DNA of 64,000 nt. It comes from Bradyrhizobium sp. Ash2021 (GTDB taxonomy: Bacteria; Pseudomonadota; Alphaproteobacteria; Rhizobiales; Xanthobacteraceae). The stretch is from contig NZ_CP100604.1 of assembly GCF_031202265.1 (NCBI RefSeq), forward strand, positions 5,686,501 to 5,750,500, written 5' to 3'. Below, piece after piece: positions 54,004 through 61,969 of this stretch. The translations under genes and the position numbers were made by a program. Below the pieces are notes generated by a model that worked only from the letters and a program-made list of their open reading frames with translations, searched no databases and was not told the origin of the DNA. How positions within the stretch are numbered: the first letter of the stretch is position 1; each line of letters opens with the position of its first letter.

Positions 54004-54228
54004 CTATGGGTGCTTCAGTAGCAAAGGTTGCCAGAAAAACCGCGACGCTTCGGCTTTCGCTTCGTGCAAGCCGATGCCGATATCGCGGAGAAAATCGGGC
54101 TTGTCTTCGAGATCCGCGCGCAACTCTGCCCTGAAACAGGCTCGCTGCCACCACGTGGCAGGCAGGCTGAAGATCGCACCGAGGCGCAGATGATCGTCGC
54201 CTGATTCAAGCTGTGTACAGGCGCGCAT
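54004..54228 (-). CDS. DUF1127-like small protein (74 aa)
   Basis: ATG at 54228 with GGAG upstream. The 74 residues have SLPATWWQRACFRAELRADLEDKPDFLRDIGIGLHEAKAEAS and end FFWQPLLLKHP. The pattern W-x-x-R-x-x-x-x-x-L-x-x-L-x-x-x-D-x-x-L-x-D-I-G is that of DUF1127 (YjiS-like) small proteins, some of which bind RNA and affect stress or growth. The role here is unknown. The 5' region resembles that of the 56-residue gene downstream. Confidence 0.65.
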   Translation of the reverse strand: MRACTQLESGDDHLRLGAIFSLPATWWQRACFRAELRADLEDKPDFLRDIGIGLHEAKAEASRFFWQPLLLKHP

Positions 54229-54259
54229 GGTGGTACTCCGATTTTTGCGACCGGGATGT

Positions 54260-54346
54260 CCCGGCACATCGTTGCGTGACACCAATTGGAGCCTGTCGAA
54301 GTCGTCGCCGGCGTCAGTCAGGCGTTACAGAAGCGTTACTTTTGCT
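54260..54346. repeat. Upstream block shared with the 56-residue gene, copy 2
   Basis: Matches 53729-53817: CCCGGCACATCG, GCGTGACACCAATTG, AGCCTG, GCCGGCGTCAGTCAGGCGTTACA, TTTTGCT. It stands 31 bases before the DUF1127-like ATG. On the minus strand each copy holds the direct repeat ACGCC-x-GACT-x-ACGCCGGC. Confidence 0.75.
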
Positions 54347-54406
54347 CGGAGCGTCGTGATAAGGCATATTAGGTCGTTCGAATGAGTTTCCAGGAAGGGC
54401 TTCATC

Positions 54407-57400
54407 TTGCAAATCCCGCGCGCGCCAATGGACGGCGCGCCGTCCCCGAAGTTTGGTCTGTCGTTGCTGGGAGGCTTCGAGCTGACCGGGCCGGATGGCG
54501 TTGTCGACCTGCCGAGCAAAAAGCTTGCGGGCTTGCTGGCCTATCTCGCCTGCACCGCGCCGCAGCCGCAGCCGCGTGAAAGGTTGTCGGCGCTGTTGTG
54601 GGGCTCCCACTTCGACGCCCAGGCCAAGCAGAACCTGCGCCAGGCCCTGTTCCGGCTGCGCAAAGTGCTCGGCGAGGACGCTCTGGAGAGCGACGGCGAG
54701 GTTGTATCGCTCAATGCGGCGGCCGTTCTATGCGATGTCAGCCGGTTCGAGGCCCTGGTCCGTGAGGGCACTCGCGATGCGTTGAGTGCAGCAACGGACC
54801 TCTACCGGGGCCGACTGATCGACGACGTTACCGTCAGCGAAGAGAGCTGGAACGAATGGGTCACGGGTGAACGCGAGAGGTTGTTTGAGCTCGCTCTCGG
54901 CGCCATGGTGGGGCTCGGTGAGCAGGAGTTGGCCGCCGGCCGCGCCGAACACGCGCTGAAAGCCGGCCAGCGTGCCGTCGCGCTCAACAACCTGCGCGAG
55001 GACGCCCATCGCTTGATCGTACAGGCGCTGGCCGCCACCGGACGCAAGGCCGAAGCGCTCAAGCACTACCAGGGCCTCGCTGTGCTGCTCAAGCGCGAGC
55101 TGAACACGGAGCCCGATGCGGCAACCAGGTCACTCGCCGCCAAGCTTCGCACCACGCAGCCGCCGAGTGGATCGCCCGCTGTCAAGCTCGCGCTGCCACA
55201 ACCCGACCGAGGGTCGGTTGCGGTGCTACCCATTGCCAATATGAGGGGCGAGGCAAACACCCAGACCCCCGCAGCGCGGAGCGATGCAACAGCGTCTGCG
55301 GCGGTCGGTTCTGAGCGACGACAGCTCACGATCATGGCCTGTAACATCGTCGATTCGATGGCTCTTTCGACCCGTCTTGACCCCGAACATATGCGTGATC
55401 TGATCACCTCTTTCCACAAGATGATCGAAGATGTGGCGTCGCGATTCGATGGATTTGTCGCCCAGTATCTGGGCGACGGCGTGCTCGTCTATTTTGGCTA
55501 CCCGACGGCTGATGAGCATGACACAGAACAGGCTGTGCGCGCCGGCCTTGCCATTCTCGATGCGGTCCGAACGCTGGAAGCACCTTCCAGCACGCCTCTT
55601 CAGGCGAGCGTCGGCATCGCCACGGGGCTGGTTGTCGTTGGCGAGCAGTTGGGGGCGAGCGATACCGGGCAGCGCGTTGCAATCGGCGGAACGCCAAACC
55701 TGGCGGCGCGGCTTCAGGCCGTGGCACTGCCAGGCGAGGTCGTTATTGCGAGCGGCACGCAGCGGCTGGTAGGGCGGATGTTCGACTGCCGCGCACTCAG
55801 TGCCATCGAGGTGAAGGGACTCTCGCAGCCGGTCGAAGCGTGGCAGGTGCTTGGCGAGACGGCTGGCGTCAGCCGCTTCGAGGCGCGTCGCGCGAGCGCG
55901 CATTCAGCACTCGTTGGTCGGCGCGAGGAGATCGAGCTGCTGCTCCGCCGTTGGGATCAGGCCAAGCTCGGCGAGGGGCGGGTCGTGCTGCTCTCCGGCG
56001 AGCCCGGCATCGGCAAGTCGCGCATCGCTGAAAGCCTGCTGGCCAAGCTCAGGGACGAGCAGCGAGCTTGTCTTCGCTATTCTTGCTCTCCGCACCATAC
56101 GCGCAGTCCGCTCTACCCGTTCATTGCGCAGCTCGAGCAGGCCGCGGGATTCGAACCGGAGAGCAGCGCCGGAGCGAAGCTCGACAGACTGGAAGCCCTG
56201 CTCGGGCCGACGGCGAAAAATCTACCATGCGACGTGGCGCTCATCGCCGAGCTATTGGCGGTACCCACGAACGGGCGATACCCGGCGCTGGCGGTCAGCC
56301 CCCAGCAGAAGCGAGAGATGACGCTCACGGCAATTCTCGACCAGCTCGAGGGTGTGGCGGCGCAGAGCCCGGTCCTGATCGTGTTCGAGGTCGTCCATTG
56401 GATTGATCCGACGTCACAGGATTTGCTCGATCGAATGGTTGCTCGCGCCGCGAGCCTGCTGGTGCTGCTGGTCGTGACGGTCCGGCCGGAGCTCCAGCCA
56501 ACGTGGGTCGGCCAGCCGCATGTGACGATGCTGCCCTTGAGCCGCCTCGGCCGTCGCGACAGCGCCGCCATCATTGCCGGCATCACCAGGGACAAGGCGC
56601 TGCCAGACGCAGTCGTCGATCAGGTCCTTGCGCACACAGATGGCGTGCCGCTGTTCATCGAGGAGCTGACCAGTACGCTGCTCGAGAGCGGGCTGTTGCG
56701 TGAGACGACGGACAGCTACGTGCTCGACGGACCGCTGCCGCCGCTCGCCATTCCGACGTCGCTGCAGGCCTCGCTGGTGGCGCGCCTCGACCGGCTTGCC
56801 TCGGTGAAGGATGTGGCGCAGATCGGCGCCGCGATCGGACGGGAGTTCTCCCATGAGCTGATTGGCGCGGTGTCGCCCTCCGCCCCGGCCGACCTCGACG
56901 CAGCGCTTGAGCGGCTGACGGCCTCCGGCCTCATCTCCCGGCGGGGAGCGCCGCCGGAGGCGACCTACGCGTTCAAGCACGCGCTGGTTCAGGATGCCGC
57001 CTACGCAACGATGCTCAAGAGCCGGCGGCGGCAGTTGCATGCGGGCATCGCCAACGTGCTGGTCGGGCGGTTCCCGGCGACGGTCGAACGCCTGCCCGAA
57101 CTCGTCGCGCACCATTTCACCGAGGCCAAGCTTGCGAGCGAGGCGATCGGCTATTGGCGCAAGGCGGGTCAGCTTGCAAGCGCGCGGTCGGCCGGCCGCG
57201 AGGCTGTCACCTTCTTCGAGCAGGCGCTGCATCTGCTCGAGACGCAGCCGGAGAGTCAGTCCACGCTGGAGCAAGGCTTCGATCTCCGTCTCGAGCTGCG
57301 TCCGGTGCTGCTCGAACTCGGTAGAGGCCCGCGGCTGTTGGAGTGCCTGCGCGAGGCCGAGGCGCTGGCCGAGCGGCTGAATGACGACCGCCGGCGCGGC

Positions 57401-58420
57401 CGGGTCTATGCATTCACGACGGTCGCCCACTCGTTACGCGGCGAGTTGAGCGAGGCACTCGCGGCCGGTACCCGCGCGTTGGAGGCGGCCGGGCGTCTCA
57501 ATGACTTGCGACTTCGCATCGTCACCACGAGCCTTCTGGTGCAGGTACATTACGCCCGGGGTGAGTATGAGCGGGTGATTGAACTGGCCACCGGCAACCT
57601 CGCCGCGTTGCCTGCTGATTGGGTGCACGAAACTTTCGGACTTGGCGGACCTCCATCGGTCTGGGATCGGGGTTGTCTGATCATGAGCCTCGCCGAGATG
57701 GGCCGATTCGCCGAAGCGGCCAAGTACGAAGCCGAGGCGATCAGCATCGCCGAACCGACCCAGCATGCATTTACCATCAGCATGGCGCTGTTCGCCGCGA
57801 GCGCGCTCCATCTCCTCAAGGGCGACTGGGCCCAGGCGCGCTCACGGATCGAGCGCTGGGTCGCGCTGGCCCGCACCGGAAACTTCCTTTTCCACCTTCC
57901 CTGGGGGATTGCCTCCTCGGCCTGGCCTCTGGCGGAACTCGGCGAGACCAGCGAGGCGCTGAACCGGCTCACGGAAAGCGAGCCGCTGCTCGAGCGTCTG
58001 GCGGCGGGCCGTATCATCGCGAATATCGCCTGGTTCTATTGCGCGCTGGGGCGCGCTTGTCTGCGGCTCGGCCGGCGCGACGAGGCGAGACGTCTCGGCG
58101 ACCGCGCGCTCGAATTCTGTTCGTCTCAACCAGGCTTCGCGGCCCATGCGTTGCACCTGCTCGGCGATATCGCTGCCCACCCCGATCAGTTCGATGCCGA
58201 GCGCGGCGAGACTCATTTTCGCCAGGCGCTGGCCGTCGCCGAGGGGCTCGGGATGCGCCCCCTCATCGCCTACTGCCACCTCGGTCTCGGCAAGATCTAC
58301 CTGCGCACGAGCAAACGGGATCAGGCCCGCGACCACCTCGCCACCGCGACGACGATGTACCGCGACATCGACATGCCGTTCTGGCTGGAGCAGGCAGAGG
58401 CGGAGCTTCATCGGCTGTAG
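54407..58420 (+). CDS. BTAD / class III cyclase-homology / ATPase / helical-repeat regulator
   Basis: Protein of 1337 residues. The start is a TTG at 54407 with AGGAAGGG seven bases upstream; an ATG 7 codons later has no site. Order: a SARP-type winged helix and BTAD domain to about residue 245 (RERLSALLWGSHFDAQAK; RLIVQALAATGRKAEALKHY), a class III nucleotide cyclase homology domain at about 303-480 (YLGDGVLVYFGYP; IGGTPNLAARLQ), then an ATPase with Walker A GEPGIGKS at about 530, and a long alpha-helical-repeat C-terminus. In the cyclase domain the first metal-binding Asp is Asn313 (ACNIVDSM), while Asp357 is kept. It may be a sensor that no longer makes cyclic nucleotide; DNA binding through the N-terminal domain is predicted. 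Confidence 0.85.
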   Translation: MQIPRAPMDGAPSPKFGLSLLGGFELTGPDGVVDLPSKKLAGLLAYLACTAPQPQPRERLSALLWGSHFDAQAKQNLRQALFRLRKVLGEDALESDGEVVSLNAAAVLCDVSRFEALVREGTRDALSAATDLYRGRLIDDVTVSEESWNEWVTGERERLFELALGAMVGLGEQELAAGRAEHALKAGQRAVALNNLREDAHRLIVQALAATGRKAEALKHYQGLAVLLKRELNTEPDAATRSLAAKLRTTQPPSGSPAVKLALPQPDRGSVAVLPIANMRGEANTQTPAARSDATASAAVGSERRQLTIMACNIVDSMALSTRLDPEHMRDLITSFHKMIEDVASRFDGFVAQYLGDGVLVYFGYPTADEHDTEQAVRAGLAILDAVRTLEAPSSTPLQASVGIATGLVVVGEQLGASDTGQRVAIGGTPNLAARLQAVALPGEVVIASGTQRLVGRMFDCRALSAIEVKGLSQPVEAWQVLGETAGVSRFEARRASAHSALVGRREEIELLLRRWDQAKLGEGRVVLLSGEPGIGKSRIAESLLAKLRDEQRACLRYSCSPHHTRSPLYPFIAQLEQAAGFEPESSAGAKLDRLEALLGPTAKNLPCDVALIAELLAVPTNGRYPALAVSPQQKREMTLTAILDQLEGVAAQSPVLIVFEVVHWIDPTSQDLLDRMVARAASLLVLLVVTVRPELQPTWVGQPHVTMLPLSRLGRRDSAAIIAGITRDKALPDAVVDQVLAHTDGVPLFIEELTSTLLESGLLRETTDSYVLDGPLPPLAIPTSLQASLVARLDRLASVKDVAQIGAAIGREFSHELIGAVSPSAPADLDAALERLTASGLISRRGAPPEATYAFKHALVQDAAYATMLKSRRRQLHAGIANVLVGRFPATVERLPELVAHHFTEAKLASEAIGYWRKAGQLASARSAGREAVTFFEQALHLLETQPESQSTLEQGFDLRLELRPVLLELGRGPRLLECLREAEALAERLNDDRRRGRVYAFTTVAHSLRGELSEALAAGTRALEAAGRLNDLRLRIVTTSLLVQVHYARGEYERVIELATGNLAALPADWVHETFGLGGPPSVWDRGCLIMSLAEMGRFAEAAKYEAEAISIAEPTQHAFTISMALFAASALHLLKGDWAQARSRIERWVALARTGNFLFHLPWGIASSAWPLAELGETSEALNRLTESEPLLERLAAGRIIANIAWFYCALGRACLRLGRRDEARRLGDRALEFCSSQPGFAAHALHLLGDIAAHPDQFDAERGETHFRQALAVAEGLGMRPLIAYCHLGLGKIYLRTSKRDQARDHLATATTMYRDIDMPFWLEQAEAELHRL

Positions 58421-58593
58421 TCGTCGCAACGCGGCTTTTGAAGCAGCTCACCCTTGTCACGAACCAATATGACAAAACTCGCGGCCGGCACTCCGGCCTT
58501 CATCAGGCTCGCATCAGTCCGCCACTGGCTGCGTGTCCACGAGTCCCCGCCCTGGTGTCGCAAGCGCCGCTGCGATGGAGGACCGTTGGGCCG

Positions 58594-59928
58594 CTATTTC
58601 GGCCCCCGCTCCCGCCGCAGCTTCGCCCAGTAATCCAGCCGCCGGCGGATCTCGCGCTCAAAGCCGCGGTCGGGCGGGTCGTAGAAGGTCTGATGGCCCA
58701 GCGCGTCCGGGAAATACTCCTGGCCGGAAAACGCGTCCGGCGCGTCGTGGTCGTATTCGTAGCCGCCGCCATAGCCTTCCGACTTCATCAGCTTGGTCGG
58801 CGAATTGAGGATATGCTTTGGCGGCAGCAGCGAACCGCCCTCCTTCGCCGCGCGCATCGCGGCACCGAATGCCATGTAGGCGGCGTTCGATTTCGGCGCG
58901 GTGGCGAGATAGATCACGGCCTGCGCGATCGCGAGTTCGCCTTCCGGGTGGCCCAGAAAATCATAGGCGTCCTTGGCGGCGTTGCAGATCACCAGCGCCT
59001 GCGGATCGGCGAGGCCGATATCCTCGACCGCCATCCGCACCACGCGCCGCGCCAGGAACAGCGGATCCTCGCCGGCATCCATCATGCGCGCCAGATAATA
59101 CAGCGCCGCATCCGGATCGGAGCCGCGCACGGATTTATGCAGCGCCGAGATCAGGTTGTAATGGCCATCGGCCGATTTGTCGTAGATCGGCGCGCGGCGC
59201 TGCAGGATGTCCTGCAACTGTTCGGCGTTGAAGACCTCGTCCTTGCGCGCGGCGCGCCAGACTTCTTCGGCAAGCGTTAGCGCAGCACGGCCGTCGCCAT
59301 CGGCCATCCGCACCAGCACGGCGCGCGCCTCGGCATCGAGCGGCAGTTTCCGTGCCTCGACCTTCTCGGCATGGGCGTAAAGTTTTTCGACCGCGGCGGG
59401 ATCGAGCGAATGAAACACCAGCACGCGCGCCCGCGACAACAACGCCGCGTTGAGCTCGAACGACGGATTTTCGGTGGTGGCGCCGACCAGCACCACGGTG
59501 CCGTCTTCCATCACAGGCAAAAAAGAATCCTGCTGCGCGCGGTTGAATCTGTGCACCTCGTCGACGAACAGCAGCGTGCCCCTGCCCATCTCGCGGCGCG
59601 CGCGCGCAGCGTCGAACACCTTTTTCAGGTCGGCCACGCCGGAAAACACCGCCGAAATCTGCTCGAAATGTAGTTCCGTCGCGTCCGCCAACAACCGCGC
59701 CACCGTGGTTTTGCCGGTGCCGGGCGGTCCCCAGAACACCAATGAGCCCAGCGTGCGCGTTTCCAGCATCCGCGTCAGCGCGCCGTCGGGACCGAGGATG
59801 TGATCCTGGCCGACGACATCGGCCAGCGCCTGCGGGCGCAACCGGTCGGGCAGCGGACGCGGGGCGTCCTGCTCCATCCCTGCCGCGGCAAAGAGGTTGG
59901 TAGCCTCGCGCGGTTGCTTCGGGCTCAT
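58594..59928 (-). CDS. rarA: Replication-associated recombination ATPase RarA (MgsA)
   Basis: Protein of 444 residues. AAA+ core: Walker A FWGPPGTGKTTVARLLAD, Walker B GTLLFVDEVHRFNRAQQD, and sensor I GATTENPSFELN. The C-terminal part has YYLARMMDAGEDPLFLARRVVRMA, ALVICNAAKDAYDFLG and HPEGELAIAQAVIYLATAPKSNAAY, typical of MgsA/RarA/WHIP proteins. It acts at stalled replication forks. Its start overlaps the protease stop (ATGA at 59925-59928), so the two are co-translated. Confidence 0.92.
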   Translation of the reverse strand: MSPKQPREATNLFAAAGMEQDAPRPLPDRLRPQALADVVGQDHILGPDGALTRMLETRTLGSLVFWGPPGTGKTTVARLLADATELHFEQISAVFSGVADLKKVFDAARARREMGRGTLLFVDEVHRFNRAQQDSFLPVMEDGTVVLVGATTENPSFELNAALLSRARVLVFHSLDPAAVEKLYAHAEKVEARKLPLDAEARAVLVRMADGDGRAALTLAEEVWRAARKDEVFNAEQLQDILQRRAPIYDKSADGHYNLISALHKSVRGSDPDAALYYLARMMDAGEDPLFLARRVVRMAVEDIGLADPQALVICNAAKDAYDFLGHPEGELAIAQAVIYLATAPKSNAAYMAFGAAMRAAKEGGSLLPPKHILNSPTKLMKSEGYGGGYEYDHDAPDAFSGQEYFPDALGHQTFYDPPDRGFEREIRRRLDYWAKLRRERGPK

Positions 59929-61316
59929 CCGCCCAGCGTCACGTTGATCTGCTGCCCGCCGCGCACCAGGACGATGCGCCAGACTCTCGCTGACGTCTTC
60001 GAAGCCTTGTCGAGGTCGCTGGTTTTGGCGATCTTCTCATTGTTCACCGCCAGGATAATGTCGCCCTTCTGGAAGCCGACATTGGCGGCCGTTCCATCGT
60101 CGGCGAGATCGGTCACCACGACGCCTTCGGTCGACCCATCCAGATGCAGTTCGTCGGCCACCGCAGGCGAGATGTTGGCGACCTTGGCCCCCTGGAACGG
60201 CGAACGCGCGGTCAGCACGATTTCATCGCGGTTGGTGTCGGGCGCGGTCTCCAGCGCCACCGTCAGCTTGACGGTCTTGCTGCCGCGCTGCACGTCGATC
60301 TGTGCCGAGCCGCCGAGCGGCCGGGTGGCGAAGCGATAGTCGAATGCGTTGGGATCGTCGATCGCCTGGCCGTCGATCGCGACAATCAGATCCGACAATT
60401 TCAGCCCGGCCCGCGACGCCGGGCTGTTCGGCGCGACATTGGCGACCAGCGCGCCATTCGGCAGCTTCAGCCCCAGGGTCTCGGCGATTTCAGGCGTCAC
60501 CGCCTGCAGCCGCGCGCCAAGCCACGGGCGCTTCACCGCCTTGCCGCCGCTCTTGGCGGACGCCACGACCACGCGCACCATGTTGGCGGGGATCGCAAAG
60601 CCGATGCCCTGCGAGCCGCCGGAGCGCGAATAGATCGCGGTGTTGATGCCGGCGAGCTTGCCGGTCATGTCGACCAGCGCGCCGCCGGAATTGCCGGGAT
60701 TGATCGCAGCATCGGTCTGGATGAAGAACTGATAGTCGGTGATGCCGACCTGGGTGCGCGCCAGCGCCGAGATGATGCCGTGCGTCACGGTCTGGCCGAC
60801 ACCGAAGGGATTGCCGATTGCGAGCACGACGTCGCCGACCAGCAATTCATCCGAGTTGGCGAAGTCGAGGGTCGGAAACTTCTCCTTGGTGTCCTTCAGG
60901 CGCAGCACCGCCAAATCAGTGCGGCTGTCCTTGAGCACGATCTCGGCCTCGTATTCCCGCTTGTCGGCGAGCGAGACCTTGACCTGGTCCGCGCCTTCAA
61001 TGACGTGGTTGTTGGTGACGACCAGACCGGACGCGTCGACCATCACGCCCGAACCCAGCGAACGCTGCATCTGTTCCGGCTGCTGGCCGGGTACGCCGAA
61101 GAAGCGGCGGAAGATCGGATCGTCCAGCAGCGGGTTGCGGTTCTGCACGGTCTTGGCGGCATAGACGTTGACCACCGCGGGCTGCACGCGCTGCACGATC
61201 GGCGCGTAGGACATTCGCAGTTCCGCGGGCGAGGACGGCACACGGCGATCCTGCGCCAGCGCCGGGGTTGCGACCACGGCGGAAACCAGCAGCACAGCCA
61301 AAGAGCGTATCAACAT
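59925..61316 (-). CDS. Do-like periplasmic serine protease (DegP/DegQ type)
   Basis: Protein of 463 residues from the ATG at 61316 (MLIRSLAVLLVSAVVATP), a signal peptide. The trypsin-like domain has the catalytic His in VVTNNHVIEG, Asp in DSRTDLAVL and Ser in NPGNSGGALV. Two PDZ domains follow (WLGARLQAVTPEIAETLGL; RAGLKLSDLIVAIDG; VGFQKGDIILAVNNEKI). It degrades or refolds periplasmic proteins. It is the first gene of a coupled pair with RarA; a GAGCATGATC-type repeat lies upstream. Confidence 0.9.
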   Translation of the reverse strand: MLIRSLAVLLVSAVVATPALAQDRRVPSSPAELRMSYAPIVQRVQPAVVNVYAAKTVQNRNPLLDDPIFRRFFGVPGQQPEQMQRSLGSGVMVDASGLVVTNNHVIEGADQVKVSLADKREYEAEIVLKDSRTDLAVLRLKDTKEKFPTLDFANSDELLVGDVVLAIGNPFGVGQTVTHGIISALARTQVGITDYQFFIQTDAAINPGNSGGALVDMTGKLAGINTAIYSRSGGSQGIGFAIPANMVRVVVASAKSGGKAVKRPWLGARLQAVTPEIAETLGLKLPNGALVANVAPNSPASRAGLKLSDLIVAIDGQAIDDPNAFDYRFATRPLGGSAQIDVQRGSKTVKLTVALETAPDTNRDEIVLTARSPFQGAKVANISPAVADELHLDGSTEGVVVTDLADDGTAANVGFQKGDIILAVNNEKIAKTSDLDKASKTSARVWRIVLVRGGQQINVTLGG

Positions 61317-61409
61317 CTTGCGAAAATCCTGAAATTCGTGGCCTTTGATATAGGTGCCAGCCAACAGCGAGAGAAGAGAAACCGGGACGCGAAACCGTTA
61401 CCTTTGTTT

Positions 61410-61457
61410 GAGCATGATCTTTTCGGAAAACCGGTGCCCACTTTTCCGGATCATGCT
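61410..61457. repeat. Dispersed palindromic repeat (GAGCATGATC..GATCATGCTC), short
   Basis: GAGCATGATCTTTTCGGAAA and TTTTCCGGATCATGCTC around ACCGGTGCCCAC, the short version of the repeat at 42260-42332. It separates the protease gene from the HxlR gene. Confidence 0.85.
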
Positions 61458-61835
61458 CTACGCCGCGCGATCGGGCGCTTTGATGGTTGCCGGCACCGGC
61501 GCACAGGATAGCCTTTCCTGATGGCCTTCGCCCCAGGCCTTCAACGTATCGATCACCGGCCGCAGGCTCTCGCCGATCTCGGACAGGGTATATTCGACCC
61601 GCGGCGGTACCTCGGCATAGACCTTGCGGATCACGAGATCGTCGTCCTCCAGCGCGCGGAGCTGCTTTGTCAGCATGCGCTGGGTAATACCGGGCATCCG
61701 CCGCCGCAACTCCCCAAAGCGCTGGGTGCCGGCCTGCAGGTGGAACAGGATGACGCCCATCCACTTGCCATCGATCAGGTCGAGCGTTGCTTCCACCGCG
61801 CAGCCGGGCCGATGGGCAAAATTCCGCCGTTTCAT
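61458..61835 (-). CDS. HxlR-family transcriptional regulator
   Basis: Protein of 125 residues from the ATG at 61835 (MKRRNFAHRPGCAVEATLDLI), chosen over an upstream ATG at 61868 for the better match to family length. It has the HxlR winged helix: CAVEATLDLIDGKWMGVILFHL with the conserved N-terminal Cys that senses redox or aldehydes, FGELRRRMPGITQRMLTKQLRALEDDDLV and the wing RVEYTLSEIGESL. It is divergent from the oxidoreductase gene and probably represses it. Confidence 0.85.
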   Translation of the reverse strand: MKRRNFAHRPGCAVEATLDLIDGKWMGVILFHLQAGTQRFGELRRRMPGITQRMLTKQLRALEDDDLVIRKVYAEVPPRVEYTLSEIGESLRPVIDTLKAWGEGHQERLSCAPVPATIKAPDRAA

Positions 61836-61857
61836 GCGATTTTCCGGGTGTTTTCCA

Positions 61858-61879
61858 ATAGTATCCAAATAGGGACTAT
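61858..61879. promoter_or_regulatory. Possible HxlR operator between divergent genes
   Basis: The AT-rich intergenic stretch contains ATAGTATCC, then AAAT, then AGGGACTAT, which is an imperfect inverted repeat (ATAGT/ACTAT ends, CC/GG inside). It lies at the HxlR start side, followed by a longer AT-rich region. HxlR proteins bind such paired half-sites; binding here is inferred from position only. Confidence 0.35.
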
Positions 61880-61969
61880 ATCCCTGAATTTACAGTACTT
61901 GCCATTTTGACGCCAGCGCGACAATTAGCCGGAGAGCGCTTTTCAGGCGCCAGCAGATGGAGACAGGGC

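Noticed and set aside
53795..54154. A minus-strand frame (ending HFFRALPAKLTVV) between the two small genes
   Set aside because: The only plausible short product starts at MHHKIKNLP with a poor site and its 3' end is in the shared upstream block. Kept out as unsupported, but a 45-residue peptide cannot be excluded.
60144..61511. A 455-residue open frame opposite the protease gene
   Set aside because: Shadow frame with no motif; the opposite strand holds a complete Do-like protease.
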